NCBI RefSeq assembly: GCF_013297935.1
Contig: NZ_JAAFIX010000003.1
Location: 186,001-250,000, forward strand
Direction of reading: 5' to 3'
DNA from: Rhodoferax sp.
GTDB taxonomy: Bacteria > Pseudomonadota > Gammaproteobacteria > Burkholderiales > Burkholderiaceae_C
DNA: 64,000 nt
Shown one piece after another: positions 22,577 through 31,362 of the stretch (positions within the stretch are counted from its first letter, which is position 1; each line of letters starts with the position of its first letter). The notes below the pieces were generated by a model. The model saw nothing but the letters and a program-made list of their open reading frames with translations, was not told where the DNA came from and made no database searches. The position numbers were made by a program, and so were the translations under genes.

Positions 22577-23404
22577 ATGCACACCTCCGCCGAACCCGCT
22601 GCCCTGCCCGTCTGGCCCTACCCCCGCTGGGTCGCCCACCGGGGTGCCGGCAAACTCGCGCCGGAAAACACCCTGGCCGCCTTCCGTGAAGGGGCCGCGC
22701 ACGGGTACCGGATGTTCGAATGCGACGTCAAACTCAGTGCAGACGGCGTTCCGTTTTTGCTGCACGACGCGACCTTGGCACGCACCACTGATGCATCCAA
22801 CAAGACCTTAGCCCAGGTGGAATATGCGCCAGGCACTACAAAAAGCATAGCAAACAACCCTGGCGAAATAGCCGGCAATCACCCTTGGAGTACCTTGAGC
22901 CAGCTCGACGCCGGCAGCTGGCACAGCCGCCGCTTTGCAGGTGAGCCGGTGCCGACGCTGGACGCTATTGCGCGCTACTGCATCCGCAACGGGTATTTCC
23001 TGAACATCGAAATCAAACCCACCCCCGGCACCGAGCGGCACACCGGCGAAGTGGTGGCGCACCACGCCGCCCGCCTTTGGGCCGGGCAAGCGGTGCCGCC
23101 GCTGCTCACCTCGTTCGAACCCGAAGCGCTCGAAGGCGCCCTGGCCAAACAGCCCGACCTGCCCCGTGGCCTCCTGCTCGATACGCTGTGGAGCGGCTGG
23201 CTGGAAACCGCCCTGCGCCTGGGTTGCCGCGCCATCGTGTGCAACCACCAGCTCTGGGACGCTGGCACGGTGGTGCAAGCCAAAGCGGCCGGCCTGCGCA
23301 CCCTGAGCTACACCGTGAACGAGGAGCCGGCCGCCCAACGCTTGCTGGCTCTGGAGACGGACGGCATCATCACCGACCGGGTCGACCTGTTCAGCCCGTC
23401 TTGA
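22577..23404 (+). CDS. ugpQ: Glycerophosphodiester phosphodiesterase
   Basis: WVAHRGAGKLAPENTLAAFREGAAHGYRMFECDVKLSADGVPFLLHD. Confidence 0.94.
   Translation: MHTSAEPAALPVWPYPRWVAHRGAGKLAPENTLAAFREGAAHGYRMFECDVKLSADGVPFLLHDATLARTTDASNKTLAQVEYAPGTTKSIANNPGEIAGNHPWSTLSQLDAGSWHSRRFAGEPVPTLDAIARYCIRNGYFLNIEIKPTPGTERHTGEVVAHHAARLWAGQAVPPLLTSFEPEALEGALAKQPDLPRGLLLDTLWSGWLETALRLGCRAIVCNHQLWDAGTVVQAKAAGLRTLSYTVNEEPAAQRLLALETDGIITDRVDLFSPS
22809..22853 (+). repeat. 45-bp dispersed element, copy E3 (inside ugpQ)
   Basis: TAGCCCAGGTGGAATATGCGCCAGGCACTACAAAAAGCATAGCAA. Confidence 0.82.
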
Positions 23405-24053
23405 GCACCCAGTCCACCGCGGACGCCATGTCCGTCACCACCACGGTGGCGGCGCTGAAGTCCTGCACCGCGGACATCGCGGTTGGAATCGCCACACAGG
23501 CCAAGCCCGCAGCAACAGCGGAGGCGACGCCGTGCTCAGTGTCCTCAAACGCCACGGCTTCATGGCGCTGCAAGCCCATCTTCTCCAGCGCGAGCAAGTA
23601 GCAATCGGGTGCAGGTTTGCTGTGGACGACCTCGTCCGCAGAAATCACGATCTCAAACTCCGACGCCAGGGCATGGGAGCGCAAGGTGGCTGCAATGGCA
23701 AACCTGCGCGCCCCGGTCACTACGCCTCTGCGCAGGCCAGCCTTATGCAAGCGGGACAGTGACTCCCGCACGCCGGGCATCAACGGAAAGGCGTGAGTTG
23801 CAAGGTACTCGGCAGTGAGACGATTTTTAGTGTCCGCCAGTTCGACGGCGTCCGGAGCGAGCGCATAGCGCTTTTTGAGGTCATGACCGTTGGCAATAGC
23901 AGGTACGCCAGAAAAGTCCTCCATGAACAACGCCACAGGGATCTGCACACCATAAGGCTGCAACACCTCATTCCAGATGGCATGGTGCACCGCTTCAGAC
24001 TCGACCAGGGTGCCATCGTGGTCAAACAGCACCGCTTTCAAACGTGAAGACAT
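23391..24053 (-). CDS. HAD-superfamily hydrolase (phosphoglycolate phosphatase-like)
   Basis: MSSRLKAVLFDHDGTLVESE...KPAPDCYLLALEKMG; 3' end overlaps ugpQ convergently by 14 nt. Confidence 0.9.
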   Translation of the reverse strand: MSSRLKAVLFDHDGTLVESEAVHHAIWNEVLQPYGVQIPVALFMEDFSGVPAIANGHDLKKRYALAPDAVELADTKNRLTAEYLATHAFPLMPGVRESLSRLHKAGLRRGVVTGARRFAIAATLRSHALASEFEIVISADEVVHSKPAPDCYLLALEKMGLQRHEAVAFEDTEHGVASAVAAGLACVAIPTAMSAVQDFSAATVVVTDMASAVDWVLKTG

Positions 24054-24064
24054 AGAAATCCGCC

Positions 24065-24091
24065 AAAAAAAGGCCGCGACGCCGTGCGGCC
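24065..24091 (-). terminator. Terminator downstream of the small membrane protein gene
   Basis: GGCCGC-N8-GCGGCC followed by T7 on minus strand. Confidence 0.7.
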
Positions 24092-24103
24092 GGGTACCGG
24101 GAA

Positions 24104-24373
24104 CTACCTGCGCATGGCCCACCATTGGCTACTGGCGCACGCCAAGACCATGAGCGCGTAGCTGGCCATCTTGCCGTCACGCCCGAAAAACAACAGACCA
24201 GCTACCAGGGCAGCCAAACCCGCTATCGAATTTATAGCTGCTTGCGCAGTCAATACGCGGGCTACAGTCACTTTTCTTATAAAAATAGGCGACAACACTG
24301 CTACCAGCAGGCCGACCACGGCCGCGGGAGCTACAAAGTTCAACAGGTGGGTGAGTAGATCAAGGGGGCCCAT
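24104..24373 (-). CDS. Small hydrophobic membrane protein
   Basis: MGPLDLLTHLLNFVAPAAVVGLLVAVLSPIF...LVAGLLFFGRDGKMASYALMVL; multiple TM segments. Confidence 0.75.
   Translation of the reverse strand: MGPLDLLTHLLNFVAPAAVVGLLVAVLSPIFIRKVTVARVLTAQAAINSIAGLAALVAGLLFFGRDGKMASYALMVLACASSQWWAMRR
24220..24264 (-). repeat. 45-bp dispersed element, copy E4 (inside small membrane protein gene)
   Basis: Minus strand TAGCCCGCGTATTGACTGCGCAAGCAGCTATAAATTCGATAGCGG. Confidence 0.78.
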
Positions 24374-24429
24374 GGCGGTTATTGCAAAGGCCAATCGTGG
24401 CTTTGTCGTGGTGAGGTGTGGCGGGATTT

Positions 24430-24435
24430 TATAAT
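24430..24435 (+). promoter_or_regulatory. Putative -10 element of hemA
   Basis: TATAAT ending 14 nt before the hemA ATG. Confidence 0.45.
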
Positions 24436-24449
24436 CGCTGTCTAAACAT

Positions 24450-25709
24450 ATGGCAGTCTGGGCATTAGGCATTAACCACACCACCGCACCGCTGGATATG
24501 CGGGGCCGGTTTGCGTTCGCCAGCGACCAGATCGGCCCGCAGCTCCACGGGCTGCGCCAGAGCATGGCACGCCCCCCCGAAGCGGCCATTATTTCCACCT
24601 GCAACCGGACCGAAATTTACTGTGCTGGCGACGAAGCCGCGCTGGACCACACCCTGAGCTGGCTGGCCCAGAGCGGCGGTGTATCGGCCCACGAGCTGCG
24701 CTCCCACACCTACCGCCTGGAAGACCAGGAGGCCGCCCGCCACGCTTTCCGCGTGGCCAGTGGCCTCGACAGCATGGTGCTGGGCGAGCCCCAGATTCTG
24801 GGGCAGCTCAAAGACGCCGTGCGCGCGGCCGACGAGGCCGGTGCCTTGGGCACCACGCTCTCCCAGCTTTTTCAGCGCTCGTTTGCAGTGGCCAAAGAGG
24901 TGCGCAGCTCCACCGAAATCGGAGCACACAGCATCAGCATGGCCGCCGCCGCGGTGCGCCTGGCCGGTAATTTGTTTGAAGACCTGGCCCAGGTCAAGGT
25001 GCTTTTTGTGGGTGCCGGTGAAATGATTGAGCTGTGCGCTACGCACTTTGCAGCCAGAAACCCCAAGGCCATCGCCATTGCCAACCGCACGCTGGAGCGC
25101 GGCGAAAAGCTGGCCAGCCGCTTCGGCGGCGAGGTCATGCGCCTGGCCGACTTGCCCGAGCGGCTGCATGAATTTGATGCGGTGGTGAGCTGCACCGCAA
25201 GCACCCTGCCCATCATCGGCTTGGGCGCGGTGGAGCGGGCGCTCAAAAAACGCAAGCACCGGCCCATGTTCATGGTCGACCTGGCCGTGCCCCGCGACAT
25301 TGAGCCCGAGGTCAAAGCCTTGGGCGATGTGTACCTCTACACCGTGGACGACCTCGCCAGCGTGGTGCAGACCGCCCAAGCCAGTCGCCAAGCCGCGGTC
25401 GCCCAGGCAGAGGCGATTGTGGACGCAGGGGTGCAAAGTTTCATGCACTGGGTAGACCAGCGCAGCGCGGTGCCCCTGATCCAGCAGCTCAACGCCCAGG
25501 CTGACGAGTGGCGCACGGCGGAGCTGGCCCGGGCGCGCAAACTGCTGGCCAAGGGCGAAGATGTTGATGCGGTGCTGGAAGCCCTTGCCAAAGGGCTCAC
25601 CCAGAAAATGCTGCACGGCGCCATGGCCGAACTGCACGCCGGTGATGCAGCCGCCCGTGAGCGGGCAGGCAGCGCGATTTCGCACTTTTTCCTGCGCAAC
25701 AAGCGTTAG
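24450..25709 (+). CDS. hemA: Glutamyl-tRNA reductase
   Basis: [18 protein letters not shown]...[13 protein letters not shown]...[15 protein letters not shown]. Confidence 0.97.
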   Translation: MAVWALGINHTTAPLDMRGRFAFASDQIGPQLHGLRQSMARPPEAAIISTCNRTEIYCAGDEAALDHTLSWLAQSGGVSAHELRSHTYRLEDQEAARHAFRVASGLDSMVLGEPQILGQLKDAVRAADEAGALGTTLSQLFQRSFAVAKEVRSSTEIGAHSISMAAAAVRLAGNLFEDLAQVKVLFVGAGEMIELCATHFAARNPKAIAIANRTLERGEKLASRFGGEVMRLADLPERLHEFDAVVSCTASTLPIIGLGAVERALKKRKHRPMFMVDLAVPRDIEPEVKALGDVYLYTVDDLASVVQTAQASRQAAVAQAEAIVDAGVQSFMHWVDQRSAVPLIQQLNAQADEWRTAELARARKLLAKGEDVDAVLEALAKGLTQKMLHGAMAELHAGDAAARERAGSAISHFFLRNKR

Positions 25710-25854
25710 CTGGGCTCTCGCTGAAAGGCCGGCCCCTGACGGGAGCCCGTGCCCCTCGCACGAGACGCCGCTAACCAGGCAACCCCCTTTTTTCTCTACT
25801 GCGGCCGCACTTTTTTCGCGGCGCTGCGTAACCCGATTTTCAGATTGCAGTCCC

Positions 25855-26964
25855 ATGAAACCTTTTCTCCGCCAACAACTCGCCCGCTATGCCGACCGCC
25901 AGGGAGAGCTGGAGTTTTTGCTCTCGCGCGAAGACATCATGAAAGACATGGAGCAATTCCTGAAGCTCTCGCGCGAGCACACGGATGTGGCTGCCGTGGC
26001 CGGCCGTTGGGTGCGCTACCAGCAGCGCGAAGCCGATCTGGCCAGTGCGCAGGACATGAAGAGTGATCCCGACATGGCAGAAATGGCAGAGGAAGAAATT
26101 GCCAGCGCCACGGCAGAGCTGACCCAGCTGGAGACCGAACTGCAGCGCATGCTGCTGCCCAAAGACCCGGACGATGCACGCCCTGCGTTTGTGGAAATCC
26201 GCGCTGGCACCGGGGGTGACGAGTCCGCCTTGTTTGCCGCCGACCTCGCCCGCATGTACACCCGCTACTGCGATGCCCAAGGCCTGCGCACCGAGATCAT
26301 GAGTGCCTCGGAAAGCGAGTTGGGCGGCTACAAAGAGGTCGTGCTGCGTGTGGAAGGCAGCGCGACCACCAGCGCCGGCTCTTGCGGGGCCTATGGCATG
26401 CTCAAGTTCGAGTCCGGCGGCCACCGCGTGCAGCGTGTGCCGGCTACTGAAACGCAGGGGCGCATTCACACCAGCGCCTGCACCATTGCCGTGCTGGCAG
26501 AGCAAGACGAAGTCGAAGCTGCCAAGATCAATCCATCCGATCTGCGCATCGACACCTACCGTGCCAGCGGCGCGGGTGGCCAGCACATCAACAAAACCGA
26601 CTCGGCGGTGCGCATCACCCACATTCCCACCGGCATCGTGGCCGAGTGCCAGGACGGCCGCAGCCAGCACAGCAACAAGGCCCAGGCCTTGAAAGTGCTG
26701 ACCGCCCGCATCCACGAAAAAGAGCGCTCGGAGCGTGCCGCCAAAGACGCCGCCGAACGCAAGAGCCTGGTGGGGAGTGGCGACCGCAGCGACCGCATCC
26801 GCACCTACAACTACCCGCAAGGGCGGCTGACCGACCACCGCATCAACCTCACCATCTACAAGCTGGAGCGTGTGATGGAGGGTGACCTGGGCGACGTGGT
26901 GGATGCCCTGCAAGCCTACGAGGCAGCCGATCAGTTGGCAGCGCTCGAAAACAGCCTGCCCTGA
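25855..26964 (+). CDS. prfA: Peptide chain release factor 1
   Basis: [15 protein letters not shown]...[25 protein letters not shown]; start ATG at 25855. Confidence 0.97.
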   Translation: MKPFLRQQLARYADRQGELEFLLSREDIMKDMEQFLKLSREHTDVAAVAGRWVRYQQREADLASAQDMKSDPDMAEMAEEEIASATAELTQLETELQRMLLPKDPDDARPAFVEIRAGTGGDESALFAADLARMYTRYCDAQGLRTEIMSASESELGGYKEVVLRVEGSATTSAGSCGAYGMLKFESGGHRVQRVPATETQGRIHTSACTIAVLAEQDEVEAAKINPSDLRIDTYRASGAGGQHINKTDSAVRITHIPTGIVAECQDGRSQHSNKAQALKVLTARIHEKERSERAAKDAAERKSLVGSGDRSDRIRTYNYPQGRLTDHRINLTIYKLERVMEGDLGDVVDALQAYEAADQLAALENSLP

Positions 26965-27048
26965 GCCCTTGGCAACCCTTGTGCCATGGCGTTTTGCACT
27001 TCGGGTAGCTCTTCACCGACACCCACCGCTATCCATAAGTGAGCAAAT

Positions 27049-27879
27049 ATGCCGACCATCGCGCAAACCATTGCCAGCCTGCAAAGCGCGGGCCTGGACC
27101 TGACAGACAGCCGTTTGCTGCTCCTGCATGCAATCGGGCAAGCCCGCGCCGGGCGTGCCTGGCTGCTCGCCCATGACACCGACCTGGTGGGCGAAGCCGC
27201 TTCGCTGCGGATTCAAGAATTGGCCGGCCGGCGTCTAGCGGGTGAGCCGGTGGCCTATATCGTGGGAACCCGGGAGTTTTTCGGGCTGAGCCTGCGAGTC
27301 ACCCCGGATGTGTTGATTCCCCGGCCCGACACCGAAACTCTGGTGGACTGGGCGCTGGACGCGCTGGCCCCCACGCCGGGCGCCCGGGTGGTAGACCTCG
27401 GCACCGGCAGCGGTGCGATTGCGCTGGCACTCAAGGCCACCCGCCCTGCCCTGCAGGTGGAGGCGGTGGACTACAGCCATGCCGCGCTGGCGGTGGCGCA
27501 AGGCAACGCGCAACAGCTGGGGCTCGACATCCGGTTCAGCCACGGTTCGTGGCTGAGCGGCCCCAGCGGCTTGTTTCAGGTCATTGTGTCGAACCCTCCC
27601 TATATCCGGGAGGACGACGAACACCTGCCCGCCTTGGCCTACGAGCCGCGCACAGCGCTCACTGCCGGCAATGACGGGTTCAGCGACCTGCGCGCCATCA
27701 TCGACCAAGCCCGCACCCGCCTGCTGCCCAGCGGCTGGTTGCTGCTGGAGCACGGCTACGACCAGGCCAGCGAGGTGCGCGCACTGCTCAGCGACGCGGG
27801 CTTCGGCACGGTGCAAAGCCGCCGGGACCTGGCCGGCATAGAGCGCTGCAGTGGTGGCCAATGGCACCCGGAAATATAG
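27049..27879 (+). CDS. prmC: Peptide chain release factor N5-glutamine methyltransferase
   Basis: VDLGTGSGAIALALK...VSNPPYI; follows prfA. Confidence 0.95.
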   Translation: MPTIAQTIASLQSAGLDLTDSRLLLLHAIGQARAGRAWLLAHDTDLVGEAASLRIQELAGRRLAGEPVAYIVGTREFFGLSLRVTPDVLIPRPDTETLVDWALDALAPTPGARVVDLGTGSGAIALALKATRPALQVEAVDYSHAALAVAQGNAQQLGLDIRFSHGSWLSGPSGLFQVIVSNPPYIREDDEHLPALAYEPRTALTAGNDGFSDLRAIIDQARTRLLPSGWLLLEHGYDQASEVRALLSDAGFGTVQSRRDLAGIERCSGGQWHPEI

Positions 27880-27892
27880 CCAAATAGGCCGC

Positions 27893-27937
27893 TAGCCCAT
27901 GTAAATAATGCGCTAGCAGCTACTGAATTCATAGCAA
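27893..27937 (+). repeat. 45-bp dispersed element, copy E5 (intergenic prmC/yjdM)
   Basis: TAGCCCATGTAAATAATGCGCTAGCAGCTACTGAATTCATAGCAA. Confidence 0.85.
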
Positions 27938-27950
27938 ACAGAAAGACCTC

Positions 27951-28286
27951 ATGTCTACTCCCGCCTGCCCCCAGTGCACCCTGGAAAACACCTACCCCGA
28001 TGGCAGTAACTTTGTCTGCGCCGACTGCGGCTTTGAATGGCCACAAGCCGCAGCCCCCGCGGAAGACGAAGACAACGCGGTCGTGAAAGACTCCAACGGC
28101 CAGGTGCTGCAAGACGGCGACGCGGTGGTGCTCATCAAAGACCTGAAAGTCAAAGGCAGCTCCACCGTGCTCAAGCAGGGCACCAAGGTCAAAAGCATCC
28201 GCCTGGTGGGCGGCGACCACGAGGTGGACTGCAAGATGGACGGCGGCAGCTTTATGCTGAAGGCTTGCTACTTGAAAAAGGCATAA
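27951..28286 (+). CDS. yjdM: Zinc-ribbon PhnA/YjdM-family protein
   Basis: CPQCTLENTYPDGSNFVCADCGFEW...DSNGQVLQDGDAVVLIKDLKVKGSS. Confidence 0.93.
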   Translation: MSTPACPQCTLENTYPDGSNFVCADCGFEWPQAAAPAEDEDNAVVKDSNGQVLQDGDAVVLIKDLKVKGSSTVLKQGTKVKSIRLVGGDHEVDCKMDGGSFMLKACYLKKA

Positions 28287-28314
28287 AAAAACCGGGGCGC
28301 TTGCGCTGCCCCGG
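28284..28314 (-). terminator. Terminator of leuA
   Basis: CCGGGGCGC/GCTGCCCCGG hairpin followed by T-run on minus strand. Confidence 0.75.
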
Positions 28315-28334
28315 CTGTTCATCGCGTGGCGGGG

Positions 28335-30074
28335 TCAGGCCGCAAAAGGCTCTGCCGCATCCACGTCCACCAGCCCCAAGCGGTTCACACCGCTGATGAG
28401 CGCCTTGACCGAAGCGGTCACGATGTTGGTGTCCATACCTACACCGAAGCGCTCGCCGCCTTTCACGGCCTCGCCATGGGCCGACACCAGCTCCAAGAAA
28501 GCACAGGCCTGGGCGTCGCCCCCATCGGTGCTGGCTTTGGTGCTGCGCTCTTCATAGCTGCGCACTTGCACCTTCACGCCAATCGTCTGCAGGGCATGGA
28601 CTGCCGCATCAATCGGGCCGTTGCCTTCGCCGGTGATCAACATGGGCTGGCCGTCCACTTCCACGCCGATGCGGATGCCCTGCACATGGGCCTTACCGGT
28701 CTGGCCGGGGTGGTCGAACAGGTGGTGCTCGACGTAGCGCACTTTGGCGTCGGCAGCGTTCAGGTAGGTGGCGTCAAACAGTTCCCAAATATTCTTGGCT
28801 GTCATTTCACCGCCATGGCTATCGGTGTAGTTTTGCACCTCGCCCGAGAACTCCACCTGCAGGCGGCGCGGCATGACCACGCCGAACTCCGCTTCCATCA
28901 AATAAGCCACACCACCCTTGCCGCTCTGGCTGTTGACCCGGATCACCGAGTCGTAGCTGCGGCCCACGTCGGCGGGGTCAATGGGCATGTAGGGCACATT
29001 CCACAGCGCGTCGGGGCCGGCTGCCTTTTGGGCGGCAAAGCCTTTCTTGATGGCGTCCTGGTGGGAGCCACTGAACGCGGTGAACACCAGGTCGCCCACA
29101 TACGGGTGGCGCGGGTGAATGGGCAGCTGGTTGCAATGCTCCACGGTGCGGGCAATCGCGTTGATGTCCGAAAAATCAAGGCCGGGGTTCACGCCCTGGG
29201 TGTACATGTTGAGGGCCAAGGTGACCAAGTCCACATTGCCGGTGCGCTCGCCGTTGCCGAACAAACAGCCTTCCACGCGGTCCGCGCCGGCCATGAGCCC
29301 CAACTCGGCCGCCGCCACGCCGGTGCCGCGGTCGTTGTGCGGGTGCAGGCTCAAAATGACGCTGTCACGGCGGGCGAGGTGGGTGTGCATCCACTCGATC
29401 TGGTCGGCATAGATGTTGGGGGTGGACACCTCTACCGTAGCGGGCAAATTGAGGATGACCTTGTTGGTGGGCGTGGCACCCCACTCGGCCGTGACAGCGT
29501 CACACACTTCGCAGGCAAATTCGAGCTCGGTGCTGGTAAACACCTCCGGGCTGTACTGCAGCACCCACTCGGTCTCAGGCATGGTGGCGGTAATCTCTTT
29601 GATAAGCCGCACCGACGACACAGCCAACTCTTTCACCTCAGGCTTGCTCATGCCGAACACCACGTCGCGGAAGACGGGGGCGGTCGCGTTGTACACGTGC
29701 ACGATGGCGCGGCGAGCGCCCTTGAGCGATTCAATAGTGCGGCGAATCAAGTGCTCGCGGGACTGGGTGAGCACTTCAATGGTCACGTCGTCGGGCACAT
29801 GGCCGCCGACGATCAATTCGCGCACAAAGTCAAAGTCGGTTTGCGAAGCGCTGGGGAAGCCGACCTCAATTTCCTTGAAGCCCACTTGCAGCAGCGTGCG
29901 GAACATGCGCATCTTGCGTTCCGCATTCATGGGCTCAAACAGGGATTGGTTGCCGTCCCGCAGGTCCGTGCTCATCCACATGGGGGGCCGGGTGATGCTG
30001 CGTGTGGGCCACTGCCGGTTGGGCAGATCGATGGCAGGGAAGGCGCGGTATTTGGTAGCGGGGTTGGACAACAC
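28335..30074 (-). CDS. leuA: 2-isopropylmalate synthase
   Basis: [44 protein letters not shown]; likely GTG start at 30074 behind an AGGAG. Confidence 0.96.
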   Translation of the reverse strand: MLSNPATKYRAFPAIDLPNRQWPTRSITRPPMWMSTDLRDGNQSLFEPMNAERKMRMFRTLLQVGFKEIEVGFPSASQTDFDFVRELIVGGHVPDDVTIEVLTQSREHLIRRTIESLKGARRAIVHVYNATAPVFRDVVFGMSKPEVKELAVSSVRLIKEITATMPETEWVLQYSPEVFTSTELEFACEVCDAVTAEWGATPTNKVILNLPATVEVSTPNIYADQIEWMHTHLARRDSVILSLHPHNDRGTGVAAAELGLMAGADRVEGCLFGNGERTGNVDLVTLALNMYTQGVNPGLDFSDINAIARTVEHCNQLPIHPRHPYVGDLVFTAFSGSHQDAIKKGFAAQKAAGPDALWNVPYMPIDPADVGRSYDSVIRVNSQSGKGGVAYLMEAEFGVVMPRRLQVEFSGEVQNYTDSHGGEMTAKNIWELFDATYLNAADAKVRYVEHHLFDHPGQTGKAHVQGIRIGVEVDGQPMLITGEGNGPIDAAVHALQTIGVKVQVRSYEERSTKASTDGGDAQACAFLELVSAHGEAVKGGERFGVGMDTNIVTASVKALISGVNRLGLVDVDAAEPFAA

Positions 30075-30169
30075 GGCAAAAACTCCTGAGGGGCATGACA
30101 CCAATTTCGATCTTGGTATCGTAGCCCCACAGGTCAGGCAGCCGATTGCGTAGTTTGCCTATTTTGAAG

Positions 30170-30196
30170 ATTTATTGGCATCCAATGCCAATAAAT
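30170..30196. repeat. Perfect 12-bp inverted repeat in the slyD-leuA intergenic region
   Basis: ATTTATTGGCAT-CCA-ATGCCAATAAAT. Confidence 0.9.
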
Positions 30197-30242
30197 TGAG
30201 GTTTACAGAGATTTCAAGCAATCAAAACCTCAGGAACGGCAA

Positions 30243-30719
30243 TCAGTGGTGGTGACCGTGGGCACCATGCACGTGGCCGTGGGCAATTTCTTCTTCGCTC
30301 GCCGCCCGCACGTCCAGCACTTTGAGCGCGAACTGTAACGACTTGCCTGCCAATGGATGGTTGCCGTCCAGGTGCACCACGGGGCCTTTGATTTTCACCA
30401 CGTTGAACACAATGGTCTGACCATCTTCAGCGCGTCCTTCCAGCTGACCACCGACCTTCACGCCGGGTGGAAACTGGGTCTTGGGGATGGTTTGCAACAG
30501 CGCTTCGTTGTATTCGCCAAAGGCGTCAGCCGCTGCCAATTCCACGGTGGCGGCATAGCCTGCGGCCTGCCCTTCCAGAGCCTCTTCGATCTTGGGAAAG
30601 GTGTTGCCATAGCCGCCATGCAGGTAGGCGATGGGTTCCTGGCTCTGGTCCAGCAGCTTGCCGGTAGCGTCGGAAATCTTGAATTGCAGGGTGACTGCGG
30701 TGTTTTTGGTGATGTTCAT
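30243..30719 (-). CDS. slyD: FKBP-type peptidyl-prolyl isomerase, SlyD-like
   Basis: VTLQFKISDATGKLLDQSQEPIAYLHGGYGNTFPKIEEALEGQ; His-rich C-terminus. Confidence 0.92.
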   Translation of the reverse strand: MNITKNTAVTLQFKISDATGKLLDQSQEPIAYLHGGYGNTFPKIEEALEGQAAGYAATVELAAADAFGEYNEALLQTIPKTQFPPGVKVGGQLEGRAEDGQTIVFNVVKIKGPVVHLDGNHPLAGKSLQFALKVLDVRAASEEEIAHGHVHGAHGHHH

Positions 30720-30831
30720 GCGCGCAATTATCCTAAAAAGCCGTATGACCGGTACGCCCTGCGCGCGGCGTGGGGACAGGCAGCCTCGAAGGTGAAATAA
30801 TCAGGGTATCTATCTACTCGGACGTATTGAC

Positions 30832-31158
30832 ATGAGCGACGCACAACAACGCATTGACGAACTGGTGAAATCCAACGAAATTTTGCTTTTCATGAAAGGC
30901 AGCGCCAGCTTCCCCCAATGCGGCTTTTCCGGCCGCGCGATCCAGATCCTGAAAGCCTGCGGCGTTGACACCAAAACCGTCAAAACTGTGAACGTGCTGG
31001 AAGACGACGGCATTCGCCAAGGCATCAAGGAATACAGCAACTGGCCCACCATTCCCCAGCTCTACATCAAGGGCGAATTCATTGGCGGCTCAGACATCAT
31101 GATGGAAATGTACGAATCCGGCGAACTGGTTCAAGTGCTGGGCACCCAAGCCGGCTAA
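30832..31158 (+). CDS. grxD: Monothiol glutaredoxin, Grx4 family
   Basis: LFMKGSASFPQCGFSGRAIQIL; WPTIPQLYIKGEFIGGSDI. Confidence 0.96.
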   Translation: MSDAQQRIDELVKSNEILLFMKGSASFPQCGFSGRAIQILKACGVDTKTVKTVNVLEDDGIRQGIKEYSNWPTIPQLYIKGEFIGGSDIMMEMYESGELVQVLGTQAG

Positions 31159-31362
31159 ACCGCGCGGCGGACCGCCCGACCTGCGGGCTCGGGCGCCCGC
31201 TGAGCAGCGTTCTGCAAGGAGCCATCCGTTTCAACAGCCTTCACGGACGACCCGGAGGACATTGTTGTCCGGAGGCGTCGTGTCTTTCAGTTTGGCCTGC
31301 TGATCTTCATTGCCTTCACGGGAACGGCACTCCAATACAGCCTGAAATCCCGATGGGATGTC

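Noticed and set aside
24465-25856. 463-aa minus ORF opposite hemA
   Set aside because: Shadow ORF; hemA motifs on + strand are definitive.
28550-28590. TGCGCAGCTATGAAGAGCGCAGCA in leuA as an element copy
   Set aside because: Spacing between TGCGC and AGCTAT is wrong and there is no TAGCCC in register.
28326-30089. 587-aa + ORF opposite leuA
   Set aside because: Shadow ORF of leuA.
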